NCBI GenBank assembly: GCA_017622295.1
Contig: JAGARK010000016.1
Coordinates: 80,328 to 144,327 of the forward strand
DNA length: 64,000 nucleotides
From: Oscillospiraceae bacterium
GTDB taxonomy: Bacteria > Bacillota > Clostridia > Oscillospirales > Oscillospiraceae
Direction: 5' to 3'
The notes beneath the pieces are model-generated. The model was given only the letters and a program-made list of their open reading frames with translations, ran no database searches and was not told the origin of the DNA. A program made the translations under genes and the position numbers. This document shows positions 31,400-42,658 of the stretch, piece by piece (the stretch's first letter is position 1; the number at the start of each line of letters is the position of its first letter).

Positions 31400-31429
31400 A
31401 TTTTGCGGATGGCTTCCCATCCGCAAAAT
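31400..31429 (-). other. Hairpin directly after the uvrB stop, weak terminator
   Basis: A perfect 13-bp stem (31400-31412 with 31417-31429, core GCGGATGG) with a CTTC/GAAG tetraloop. On the minus strand there is no U tract beyond the stem, so termination is uncertain; it separates uvrB from the padR promoter by only five bases. Confidence 0.55.
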
Positions 31430-31430
31430 C

Positions 31431-33401
31431 CTATTTGATTCCGTTACCCCGCAGCTCGATGATCTGGTCTCTGAGCACGGCAGCGTACTCGTATTCCATC
31501 ATCCGGGCAGCTTCCTTCATCTGCTTCTCCAGGCGGGCGATCTCCTTTTCCTTCTCTGCCTTGGTCATCTTCACGCCGGTGCGGCCCTTCCGCTCTGCGG
31601 TGGGAGAAGAGATTTCAATCAGGTCACGAACGGACTTGATGACCGTCTTGGGCACAATGCCATGGGCCTCGTTGTAAGCATTCTGAATATCCCGGCGGCG
31701 GGCTGTCTCATCCATCGCCGCACGCATGGATGGCGTGATCTTGTCGGCATACATGATGACCTTGCCGTCGGCATTTCGGGCGGCACGGCCGATGGTCTGG
31801 ATCAAACTGGTCTCGCTTCTGAGGAAGCCCTCCTTGTCCGCGTCCAGAATGGCCACCAGACTGACTTCCGGCAGGTCAAGACCCTCACGCAGCAGATTGA
31901 TACCAACCAGCACATCGAACTTCGCCATCCGCAGATCCCGGATGATCTCCATCCGTTCCATGGCACCGATGTCGGAGTGCATATAGCGGACCTTGATGCC
32001 CGCTTTCTGCAGATACACCGTCAGGTCCTCTGCCATTTTCTTGGTCAGAGTGGTCACCAGCACCCGCTCGTTACGGGCGGTACGGGCGTTGATCTCTCCG
32101 ATCAGATCATCGATCTGACCGTCGATGGGCCGCACCTCCACCTCCGGATCCAGCAGACCTGTGGGGCGGATCACCTGCTCCACCGTCTGGCCGGAGCGGG
32201 TTCGCTCATACTCGGCAGGCGTCGCGGAAACATAGATCACCTGATTGAGCTTGCTGTCAAATTCGGTAAAATTCAGGGGACGGTTATCATAGGCCGAGGG
32301 CAGCCGGAAGCCGTAGTTCACCAGCGCGTCCTTACGGCTGCGGTCACCGGCGTACATGGCCCGGCACTGGGGCAGGGTCACATGGCTCTCATCAATGAAC
32401 AGCAGAAAATCATCCGGGAAATAGTCCAGCAGCGTGGTGGGAGGCGTGCCGGGAGCACGTCCCTGAATGACCCGGGAATAGTTTTCGATGCCGTTGCAGA
32501 AGCCGATCTCCGTCAGCATTTCCAGGTCATAGGCTGTTCGCTGCTGGATCCGCTGGGCTTCGATGAGCTTGTCCCGGGCCTTGAACCAGGCCACCTGCTC
32601 ATCGCATTCCCGCTGAATCTCAGCCATGGCCCGGTGGAGCTTCTCTTTGGAGGCAACATAGTGGCTGGCCGGGTAAATGGCCACATGGTCCAGATACCGC
32701 TCCGCCATGCCGGACACCGCGTTGATCTCGCTGATCCGGTCGATCTCATCGCCGAAGAACTCGATCCGGATGGCTCTGCCGGACCAGTAGGCGGGATAAA
32801 CTTCCAGGGTGTCGCCCCGGAGGCGGAATTTATTTCTGGAAAAGTCCAGATCGTTGCGCTCATAGCGGATCTCCGTCAGCTTCTTGAGAACCTCGTCCAG
32901 GGGGTATTCGTTGCCCACCCGCAGGGAGATGACCATGCTCTTATAGTCAATGGGGTCACCCAGGCCGTACAGGCAGCTCACCGAGGACACCACGATCACA
33001 TCCCGCCGCTCAAACAGGGCGGAGGTGGCGCTATGGCGCAGGCGGTCGATCTCCTCATTGACAGAGGCATCCTTTTCAATATAGGTATCCGTATGGGCAA
33101 TATAAGCCTCCGGCTGGTAGTAATCGTAGTAGGAAATGAAGTATTCCACCGCGTTATCAGGGAAAAACTCCCGGAACTCGCTGCACAGCTGGGCCGCCAG
33201 AGTCTTGTTATGGGCCAGCACCAGCGTCGGCCGGTTCAGCTTCTCAACGACCGATGCCATGGTAAAAGTCTTACCGGAGCCGGTAACGCCCAGCAGCGTC
33301 TGCTCCCGCAGACCCCAGTTGACGCCGTTGACCAGACCCGTAATGGCCTCCGGCTGGTCGCCGGAGGGACGATATTCGCTCACCAGTTTAAATTTGTCCA
33401 T
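31431..33401 (-). CDS. uvrB: UvrB, excinuclease ABC subunit B
   Basis: 656 residues. UvrB is the damage-verifying helicase-like subunit of nucleotide excision repair. It has the Walker [12 protein letters not shown], the beta-hairpin region [11 protein letters not shown], helicase motifs including DESHVTLPQ and QTIGRAARN, and a C-terminal UVR domain ([21 protein letters not shown]) that contacts UvrC. The start at 33401 follows AAGGAG and gives the usual [17 protein letters not shown]. It lies 26 bases after radC, so cotranscription from the radC promoter is likely. Confidence 0.97.
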   Translation of the reverse strand: MDKFKLVSEYRPSGDQPEAITGLVNGVNWGLREQTLLGVTGSGKTFTMASVVEKLNRPTLVLAHNKTLAAQLCSEFREFFPDNAVEYFISYYDYYQPEAYIAHTDTYIEKDASVNEEIDRLRHSATSALFERRDVIVVSSVSCLYGLGDPIDYKSMVISLRVGNEYPLDEVLKKLTEIRYERNDLDFSRNKFRLRGDTLEVYPAYWSGRAIRIEFFGDEIDRISEINAVSGMAERYLDHVAIYPASHYVASKEKLHRAMAEIQRECDEQVAWFKARDKLIEAQRIQQRTAYDLEMLTEIGFCNGIENYSRVIQGRAPGTPPTTLLDYFPDDFLLFIDESHVTLPQCRAMYAGDRSRKDALVNYGFRLPSAYDNRPLNFTEFDSKLNQVIYVSATPAEYERTRSGQTVEQVIRPTGLLDPEVEVRPIDGQIDDLIGEINARTARNERVLVTTLTKKMAEDLTVYLQKAGIKVRYMHSDIGAMERMEIIRDLRMAKFDVLVGINLLREGLDLPEVSLVAILDADKEGFLRSETSLIQTIGRAARNADGKVIMYADKITPSMRAAMDETARRRDIQNAYNEAHGIVPKTVIKSVRDLIEISSPTAERKGRTGVKMTKAEKEKEIARLEKQMKEAARMMEYEYAAVLRDQIIELRGNGIK

Positions 33402-33427
33402 ATTATCTCCTTCCGCGCAAACTCCGG

Positions 33428-34129
33428 CTATACAAGAACCCGGCATTCATCGGGATGATACACATCCGACTGGGCAAGAGACACAAAATCGTCATCTGCC
33501 ACAATAATATGGTCTACCAGGGTGATCTCCACCGCATCCAGAGCCAACGCTACCCGGCGGGTGGTGCTGATGTCCTCTCCGGAGGGCAGGGCCAGTCCGC
33601 TGGGATGATTGTGGGCCAGAATCACGGAACTGGCACCGGTCTGCATGGCCGCCTCCACGATCCTGCGGATGGGAACGGCTGCAGAATTGACGCTGCCTTC
33701 ACCAATCTCCTTGCAGCAGATGACCTTGCACTTGGCATCAAGGCACAGCAGAAATACCGTCTCATTGCGCCGGCCGCTGAAGTAAGGGAGCAGATATTGC
33801 CCGCATTTATCCACAGTACTGAGGATCACATCGCCCTGCATGGCCCGGTTCACCTGGTAATACCGCCAGGCCTGGCTGATCAGATTCAGAAACACTGCCG
33901 TTTTTTCGCCGACACCCTCAATCTTCTCCACTTCCGCCGGGTCTGCGTCCATCACGGCACTGAAGCTACCGAACCTCTTGATCAGGCTATGTGCCATAGG
34001 GTTCGTGTCTTTCTGCCTGAACACATAAAACAGCAGCATCTCCAGGACCTGGTGCTCTTCAAAATTATCCAGCCCCTCTTCCAGGAAGCGCTTGGTCAGC
34101 CGTTTCCGATGGCCGTCATGAATCGACAT
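33428..34129 (-). CDS. radC: RadC-family JAB/MPN domain protein
   Basis: 233 residues. The N-terminal half is a helix-hairpin-helix-like region ([12 protein letters not shown]); the C-terminal JAMM metal site [14 protein letters not shown] (HxHx10D) is complete, with the distant Glu probably within residues 110-150. Despite the name, the Bacillus gene is not needed for DNA repair and the biochemical function of the family is unsettled. The start at 34129 uses AGAGGTG eight bases upstream; a GTG at 34138 is in frame but lies on that site. It is the first gene of a radC-uvrB operon. Confidence 0.92.
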   Translation of the reverse strand: MSIHDGHRKRLTKRFLEEGLDNFEEHQVLEMLLFYVFRQKDTNPMAHSLIKRFGSFSAVMDADPAEVEKIEGVGEKTAVFLNLISQAWRYYQVNRAMQGDVILSTVDKCGQYLLPYFSGRRNETVFLLCLDAKCKVICCKEIGEGSVNSAAVPIRRIVEAAMQTGASSVILAHNHPSGLALPSGEDISTTRRVALALDAVEITLVDHIIVADDDFVSLAQSDVYHPDECRVLV

Positions 34130-34156
34130 ATTTTTCACCTCTGCTTTGGTTTTTCC

Positions 34157-34185
34157 TTGCTATTTTCCAAATTCTTCGCTAGAAT
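34157..34185 (+). promoter_or_regulatory. Probable promoter for the histidine-kinase-like gene
   Basis: TTGCTA (34157-34162) and TAGAAT (34180-34185) with 17-base spacing, about 85 bases before the start codon. Confidence 0.5.
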
Positions 34186-34201
34186 AGAGATAGCAATCGA
34201 A

Positions 34202-34232
34202 TTCCGCCGAACGGATCTGCGGAAGTTTTTTT
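34202..34232 (+). other. Terminator-like hairpin in the leader of the kinase-like gene
   Basis: TTCCGC (34202-34207) can pair with GCGGAA (34219-34224), followed by G and seven T residues (34226-34232). It lies between the promoter and the ribosome binding site, so attenuation is possible, although the stem is short. Confidence 0.3.
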
Positions 34233-34269
34233 GATTTTTGCACATCATAGTGCCGTGAGGAGGCTGGTC

Positions 34270-35346
34270 ATGGAACAAATTTCGGATCATATGGAAATGC
34301 TGCACGCGGTGGACCGCCCCGCCTTCTGTGTCAAAGGCGGCATCATTGTCAAAGTGAACGCCGATGCAGCAGGCCTCCTGATTGAAACCGGCATCCCGGT
34401 TACCGACCTTCTGGAAACCGGGTCCGAGGAGTACGCCGCCTTTACAGGCGGGTGTCTGTATTTGAATCTGTCCCTGGCCGGCCACAGCATGGGCTGGTCC
34501 GTACTCCGGATGGAGGGCTTCGATCTGTTCCGTCTGGAGGATGACGAGGATGACCGGGAGCTCAAGGCCATGGCCCTGGCTGCCCGGACCCTGCGGGATC
34601 CCCTGTCCAGCGTGATGATCACCGCGGACCGGCTCTTCCCCCTCTCCGGACTGGCGGATGATCCCCAGACCCGGGAGCAGGTAGCCCGGCTCAACAGGGG
34701 GCTCATGCAGATGCTTCGGGTCATTAATAACATGTCTGATGCGGAACGCTACCACGCCGATACCGGCGTGCGTCAGCAGATCCGGGATATCAGTGCCGTC
34801 ATCGGCGAGGTCTTTGAAAAAGCCGCCTCTCTGGTGGAGCATACCGGCATTGCGCTGCGCTACGAGGGCCTCCACGAAACCGTTTACAGCCTCACGGACA
34901 GTGACAAGCTGGAACGGGCAATCCTGAATCTGCTTTCCAACGCCCTCAAGTTCACCCCCAGGGGCGGAAGCATCTGCGCAAAACTGACCCGCCGGGGTAA
35001 AAAGCTGTACCTGACCATTCAGGACAGCGGCCGCGGCATCGACGAGAGCCTCCGGGGCCAGCTTTTCTCCCGCTATGTTCGCCAGCCGGGGCTGGAGGAC
35101 GGAAGCTTCGGCATCGGCCTGGGAATGGTGCTGGTGCGCGCCGCTGCCGCCCTTCACGGCGGCACAGTGCTGGTGGATCAGCCGGCATCTGCCGGTATCC
35201 GGGTCACCATGAGCCTCGCCATCCGTCAGGAATCCCCAGGGCTTATCCGCAATCATATCCTGATTCCCGATTACGCCGGGGAGCTGGATCACGCACTGGT
35301 CGAACTGTCAGAGGTTCTGCCCCATGAGCTTTATGGTAACAATTGA
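34270..35346 (+). CDS. Cytosolic histidine-kinase-like protein lacking the phospho-acceptor histidine
   Basis: 358 residues, no membrane segment. Residues 1-90 may be a degenerate PAS-like sensor. The dimerisation helix (about 95-125) reads AARTLRDPLSSVMIT, where typical kinases have SHELRTPL; the acceptor His is replaced by Arg106. The HATPase domain looks intact: N box NLLSNALKFTPRGG, G1 DSGRGID and G2 GIGLGMVLV. No response regulator gene is adjacent. It could be an ATP-binding signalling protein acting in trans, or a kinase for another residue. AGGAGG lies seven bases before the start. It is monocistronic with a terminator after it. Confidence 0.82.
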   Translation: MEQISDHMEMLHAVDRPAFCVKGGIIVKVNADAAGLLIETGIPVTDLLETGSEEYAAFTGGCLYLNLSLAGHSMGWSVLRMEGFDLFRLEDDEDDRELKAMALAARTLRDPLSSVMITADRLFPLSGLADDPQTREQVARLNRGLMQMLRVINNMSDAERYHADTGVRQQIRDISAVIGEVFEKAASLVEHTGIALRYEGLHETVYSLTDSDKLERAILNLLSNALKFTPRGGSICAKLTRRGKKLYLTIQDSGRGIDESLRGQLFSRYVRQPGLEDGSFGIGLGMVLVRAAAALHGGTVLVDQPASAGIRVTMSLAIRQESPGLIRNHILIPDYAGELDHALVELSEVLPHELYGNN

Positions 35347-35354
35347 TTTTTCAC

Positions 35355-35385
35355 AGCGCACCGCCTGAGCGGTGCGCTATTTGTT

Positions 35386-35387
<2 letters not shown>
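35355..35387. terminator. Terminator between the kinase-like gene and uvrA
   Basis: A perfect 10-bp stem (AGCGCACCGC at 35355-35364 with 35369-35378), loop CTGA, then ATTTGTTTT. It overlaps neither stop codon and may serve both converging genes. Confidence 0.78.
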
Positions 35388-38208
<2,821 letters not shown>

Positions 38209-38241
38209 AAGCTGCCCTCTCTGTATCATTGGATTCCTTAT

Positions 38242-38270
38242 ATTATACCACAATACGCCACCTTACACAA
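38242..38270 (-). promoter_or_regulatory. Promoter of uvrA
   Basis: Minus strand TATAAT (38242-38247) is exact; the -35 TTGTGT (38265-38270) at 17 bases is weak. Confidence 0.55.
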
Positions 38271-38314
38271 GCACAAATGCAAACATAATTTCGTTATGCA
38301 GGTTGGAAAAGATA

Positions 38315-38344
38315 TTGCAATCCCTCCATTATTTGTGCTATAAT
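38315..38344 (+). promoter_or_regulatory. Promoter of the pth-mfd operon
   Basis: TTGCAA (38315-38320) and TATAAT (38339-38344) with an 18-base spacer, 57 bases before the pth start. Confidence 0.7.
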
Positions 38345-38400
38345 ATATGAGGTGAAATTTGCGCCACTGTATTATTTTTGAATGATTGGTAGAAGATACA

Positions 38401-38979
38401 ATGAACGAAACATGGTTAATTGTCGGCCTGGGCAATCCCGGCCGTGAATATGAAAAGACCCGCCACAACGCAGGCTTCCGGGCTATCGATCTGCTGGCGG
38501 ACAGCCTGGGCTGTAAGATCGACCGTCTGAAATTTCAAGGTCTCTATGGTCAGGTGAATTACAAGGGTAAAAAGCTGATGCTGCTCAAGCCCCAGACCTT
38601 CATGAATCTGTCCGGCCGCAGCGTGCTGCAGCTGAGTGCCTACTTCAACATCCCCCCTGCCCGGATCATCGTGATGTTTGACGATATCTCTCTGGTTCCC
38701 GGCAGGCTCCGGGTCCGGGCCGACGGCTCTGCTGGCGGACACAACGGCATCAAGTCCATTATCCAGGAGGTTGGCTCCCAATCCTTCCCCCGGGTGAAGA
38801 TCGGCGTCGGCGCCAAGCCCAATCCTGAATTCGATCTGGCCGACTGGGTGCTGTCCACCTTCTCCGCCAGCGAGGAAAAAGCCCTGAAGAACGCTCTGGA
38901 ATGGGCCGGCGAAGCGGCCCTCGCCATCATTGACCATGGCGTACCTGAGGCCGCCAACCGCTACAACGGAAAACAGTAA
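38401..38979 (+). CDS. pth: Peptidyl-tRNA hydrolase
   Basis: 192 residues, usual size. Pth releases tRNA from peptidyl-tRNA that drops off ribosomes. Family motifs are VGLGNPGREYEKTRHNAGF (catalytic His), KPQTFMNLSG (Asn), MFDDISLVPGRLRVR (catalytic Asp) and GGHNGIKSI. The start at 38401 gives a standard N-terminus; the longer frame adds five residues without a better ribosome binding site. It precedes mfd by 85 bases, the conserved order in Firmicutes. Confidence 0.96.
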   Translation: MNETWLIVGLGNPGREYEKTRHNAGFRAIDLLADSLGCKIDRLKFQGLYGQVNYKGKKLMLLKPQTFMNLSGRSVLQLSAYFNIPPARIIVMFDDISLVPGRLRVRADGSAGGHNGIKSIIQEVGSQSFPRVKIGVGAKPNPEFDLADWVLSTFSASEEKALKNALEWAGEAALAIIDHGVPEAANRYNGKQ

Positions 38980-38992
38980 TTTGTCATAATCA

Positions 38993-39021
38993 CGGAAAGG
39001 GGCGAAAGATTCCCCTTTCCG
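38993..39021 (+). other. Hairpin between pth and mfd
   Basis: A perfect 10-bp stem (CGGAAAGGGG at 38993-39002 with 39012-39021) and nine-base loop without a U tract. It may stabilise or partly terminate the upstream message. Confidence 0.4.
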
Positions 39022-39064
39022 CGTAGCCATTTATTCTGTAATTCCCATTTTGTGAGGAAAAATT

Positions 39065-42000
39065 ATGGAAAAACTTCTCTCTGTTTTAAAATCCATCCCT
39101 GAATACGTTTCCCTGCTGGATTCCCTCTCCCGGGGTGAAAGCGCGGCCATCACCGGCATCGGTCAGATCAACCGCTCCCACATGATCGCCGGTCTGACCC
39201 AGCACACCGCCGACCCCATCGTAATCATCTGTCAGGATGACATCGCCGCCCGACGGCTTCAGGAGGAGCTGAAAAGCTTCCTGGGAGAAACCGCACCCTT
39301 CCTCCCCAGCCGGGAACTGACCTTCTATGACGCATCCGTAGTTTCCCGGGCCTGGGAGCAGAAGCGCCTGCGGCAGCTCCACGATCTGGCCTCCGGCAAA
39401 ACGCCCCTTCAGATCTTCACCTGGGAGAGCCTGAGCCAGCGGACCATGCCCCGGGCGGTACTGACCCGGGCTGCCTTCCGGCTGGAAGCTGGTGAGGAAT
39501 ACCGCCTGGAAGACCTGCTGGACAATTTGGTGTCCTCCGGTTACAGCCGCTGCGCCATGGTCGAAGGTCCCGGTCAGTTTGCCCTGCGCGGCGGAATTCT
39601 GGATATCTACTCCCCCGCCGCCGATCGGCCTGTCCGTGTGGAATTCTTCGGCGACGAGCTGGATACCATGGGCTATTTCGACCCGGATACCCAGCGACGT
39701 ACTGAGAATATCGATTCCATGCTGGTCCTGCCCGTGGGCGAGACCCAGCCCAGACTCCATCCCGAGGGCATCGCGGGTCTGTGCAGCGATATCGAGCGGC
39801 TGATCCAGCGGCAGAAGCGCCGGAAGAACATCAACGAGAGCCTGATCTCCACCCTGAGCAAGGATCTGGAAAAATACGAAAACGGTCTGCAAAATGCAGC
39901 CTCGGACCGCTATATGGCCCTGATCTACCCCGAAATGTCCACCGCCATGGACTATGTCCCCCGTAACGCCACCCTCATCCTCTGCGACCAGGGCAATCTG
40001 AAACGCGCCGCCCGGACCCGCTCCGATGAGATCGGTCTCCAGCTGGACAGCCTGCTGCAGGCCGGTCTGGTTGCCGGTGAGCTTTGCGACTATGTCAGCG
40101 CCTGGGAGGATTTCTGCAGCCAGCTTCGCGGACGCACAGCAGTTTACTTTGACTCCTTCGGCGGCGCCGCCTATCCCGAGGATTGCCCGCCCAAGGTTCT
40201 GCTGCCCATGACAGCCAAGCAGCTGCCGGGCTACGGCGGCAATATGGACACCGCCGCCACGGACCTGGCCCACTATCAGAAGATGGAATTCGGCAGTCTG
40301 GTCCTTTGCGGCACCCGCCGCCGGGCGGAGCTGCTTCAGGAGATGCTCCGGGCAAAGGATCTTTCCAGCTTCATCTGCATCCCCCTGACCACCATGCCCA
40401 AGGCTGGTCAGATCCTGCTGACCGAGGGAACCATCCCCTACGGCATGGAATATCCCAATTCCAAGCTGGCCATCCTGACAGAAGGCCAGCTCCTGGCCCG
40501 GCAGGCGCCCAAGCGGAAAGCCGCCGCCAAAAAGACCGGCTCCACCAACCGCCAGAAGCTGAACTCCTTCACGGACCTGACACCCGGCGATCTGGTGGTC
40601 CACGAAAACTACGGCATCGGCCGTTTTGTGGCCATGGAGCAGATCAAGGTGGACGGCGCCACCAAGGACTATATCAAGATCGCCTACCAGGGCTCCGATA
40701 CTCTCTTCGTCCCCGCCACCCAGCTGGATCTGGTGAGCAAATACATCGGAGGCGGCAGCGAGGATACCAATGTCCGGCTGAACAAGATCGGCTCCGACGC
40801 CTGGCAGAAGACCAAGGCCAAGGCCCGGAAGGCCGCCAAGGATATGGCCGGTGAACTGATCCAGCTCTACGCCGCCCGGAAACGGCAGGAAGGCTTCGCC
40901 TTTGCCGCCGACTCCCCCTGGCAGCAGGAATTTGAGGATAATTTCGCTTATCCCGAAACCGACGATCAGCTGCGCTGCATCGCCGAGATCAAGCACGATA
41001 TGGAATCCCCCATCCCCATGGACCGGCTTCTGTGCGGCGATGTGGGCTTCGGCAAAACCGAGGTTGCCCTCCGGGCCGTCATGAAGGCCATCATGGACGG
41101 CAAGCAGGTGGCCATTCTGGTGCCTACCACGGTCCTGGCCCAGCAGCATTATCAGACCGCCGTGGCCCGGTTCCGGGGCTTCCCGGTGAACATCGACGTG
41201 CTCAGCCGGTTCCGTACCGCCGCCCAGCAGCGGCAGACCCTCATGAACCTCCGGGCAGGCTCCGTGGATCTGATTATTGGCACCCACAAGCTGATCCAGA
41301 AAAACGTCGAATACAAGGATCTGGGCCTGCTGGTCATCGATGAGGAGCAGCGCTTCGGCGTCAGCCACAAGGAACGCCTGAAAGAGATCTCCAAGGGCGT
41401 GGATGTGCTGACCCTCTCCGCCACCCCCATTCCGAGAACTCTGAACATGGCCCTCTCCGGCATCCGGGATATGTCCACCCTGGAAGAGCCCCCGGCGGAC
41501 CGGTATCCGGTTCAGACCTTCGTCATGGAGCATAACAACGCCATCATCGACGACGCCATCCGCCGGGAAATCGAGCGGGGCGGCCAGGTCTACTATCTGC
41601 ACAACAAGGTGGAAACCATCGACCAGATCGCCTCGGGCCTCCAGAAGCGGATCCCCGGCCTCAGCGTGGCTGTGGCTCATGGTCAGATGGGCGAGGAAGC
41701 CCTGGGCGATGTGATGCACGCCATGGCCGACGGCGATATCCAGGTGCTGGTATGCACCACCATCATTGAGACCGGGCTGGACATCCCCAACGCCAACACC
41801 CTGATCATCGAAAACGCCGACCGCTTTGGCCTCTCCCAGCTGCATCAGCTTCGGGGCCGCGTGGGCCGCTCCACCCGCCACGCCTACGCCTACTTCACCT
41901 ACCGCCCGGACAAGCAGCTGACAGAAATCGCCGAAAAGCGACTGAGCGCCATCCGGGACTTTGCCGAGTTCGGCTCCGGCTTCAAGATCGCCATGCGTGA

Positions 42001-42583
42001 CCTGGAGATCCGCGGTGCGGGCAATCTGCTGGGCGCCGAGCAGTCCGGTCACATGATGAGCGTGGGCTACGATATGTACCTGAAGCTGCTGGACGAAGCG
42101 GTTCTGGAAGAAAAGGGCGAGGCACCCAAACAGCCTGACTGCACCGCCGACCTGAACGTCACCGCAAACGTCGACAAGCACTATGTTTCCCGAGGGGAGG
42201 AACGGATGGACCTCTACCGCCGGATGGCTGCCATCCGAAGCCAGGAGGACGCGGACGACCTGCTGGACGAGATCGTGGACCGCTACGGCGAGCCGCCCAA
42301 GGGCGTGCTGAATCTGATCGACATTGCCCTGCTCCGCGCCACCGCGCGGCAGCTTGGCATCAAGGACATCAAGCAGAAGGCCGGAGATGTGCTGTTCACC
42401 CTGGTGAATCTGAACTTCGACGCTGTGGGCAATCTCTGCGCAGACCCGGATTATCAGAAGCGGGTGCTGTTTGTGGCCAACGCCAAGGAGCCCACCCTGC
42501 GCCTGAAGCTGGCCCCCGGCGTGGACAGCCTGAAGCAGTCCAGGGTCTTTGTCCAGCGTTATGCGGACTTCATGAAATCTTAA
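39065..42583 (+). CDS. mfd: Transcription-repair coupling factor Mfd
   Basis: 1172 residues. Mfd displaces stalled RNA polymerase and recruits UvrA. Order of domains: UvrB-homology region (about 1-330), linker, RNA-polymerase-interacting CarD-like domain (DLTPGDLVVHENYGIGRF, near residue 500), superfamily 2 translocase with Walker A CGDVGFGKTEVALRA and DEEQRFGV (DExQ box), motif VI region QLHQLRGRVGRS, and a C-terminal TRCF domain (GEERMDLYRRM). The start has GAGG upstream and the length is usual. uvrA, uvrB and mfd lie within 11 kb, though in separate transcripts. Confidence 0.97.
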   Translation: MEKLLSVLKSIPEYVSLLDSLSRGESAAITGIGQINRSHMIAGLTQHTADPIVIICQDDIAARRLQEELKSFLGETAPFLPSRELTFYDASVVSRAWEQKRLRQLHDLASGKTPLQIFTWESLSQRTMPRAVLTRAAFRLEAGEEYRLEDLLDNLVSSGYSRCAMVEGPGQFALRGGILDIYSPAADRPVRVEFFGDELDTMGYFDPDTQRRTENIDSMLVLPVGETQPRLHPEGIAGLCSDIERLIQRQKRRKNINESLISTLSKDLEKYENGLQNAASDRYMALIYPEMSTAMDYVPRNATLILCDQGNLKRAARTRSDEIGLQLDSLLQAGLVAGELCDYVSAWEDFCSQLRGRTAVYFDSFGGAAYPEDCPPKVLLPMTAKQLPGYGGNMDTAATDLAHYQKMEFGSLVLCGTRRRAELLQEMLRAKDLSSFICIPLTTMPKAGQILLTEGTIPYGMEYPNSKLAILTEGQLLARQAPKRKAAAKKTGSTNRQKLNSFTDLTPGDLVVHENYGIGRFVAMEQIKVDGATKDYIKIAYQGSDTLFVPATQLDLVSKYIGGGSEDTNVRLNKIGSDAWQKTKAKARKAAKDMAGELIQLYAARKRQEGFAFAADSPWQQEFEDNFAYPETDDQLRCIAEIKHDMESPIPMDRLLCGDVGFGKTEVALRAVMKAIMDGKQVAILVPTTVLAQQHYQTAVARFRGFPVNIDVLSRFRTAAQQRQTLMNLRAGSVDLIIGTHKLIQKNVEYKDLGLLVIDEEQRFGVSHKERLKEISKGVDVLTLSATPIPRTLNMALSGIRDMSTLEEPPADRYPVQTFVMEHNNAIIDDAIRREIERGGQVYYLHNKVETIDQIASGLQKRIPGLSVAVAHGQMGEEALGDVMHAMADGDIQVLVCTTIIETGLDIPNANTLIIENADRFGLSQLHQLRGRVGRSTRHAYAYFTYRPDKQLTEIAEKRLSAIRDFAEFGSGFKIAMRDLEIRGAGNLLGAEQSGHMMSVGYDMYLKLLDEAVLEEKGEAPKQPDCTADLNVTANVDKHYVSRGEERMDLYRRMAAIRSQEDADDLLDEIVDRYGEPPKGVLNLIDIALLRATARQLGIKDIKQKAGDVLFTLVNLNFDAVGNLCADPDYQKRVLFVANAKEPTLRLKLAPGVDSLKQSRVFVQRYADFMKS

Positions 42584-42594
42584 GCAAGTCTATA

Positions 42595-42622
42595 TTGAAA
42601 TCTTTAGAATTTGTGGTACAAT
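42595..42622 (+). promoter_or_regulatory. Promoter for the VanW-family gene
   Basis: TTGAAA (42595-42600) and TACAAT (42617-42622) with a 16-base spacer, just after the mfd stop. Confidence 0.6.
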
Positions 42623-42658
42623 ATACCCCAAATCACAATAAATGAGGAGTTGATTATC

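Noticed and set aside
31400-31429. Called as a strong uvrB terminator
   Set aside because: The stem is good but there is no U tract on the uvrB strand, so it is listed only as a hairpin.
39086-42181. 1031-codon minus-strand open frame opposite mfd
   Set aside because: Antisense shadow of a clear Mfd gene, same biased composition.
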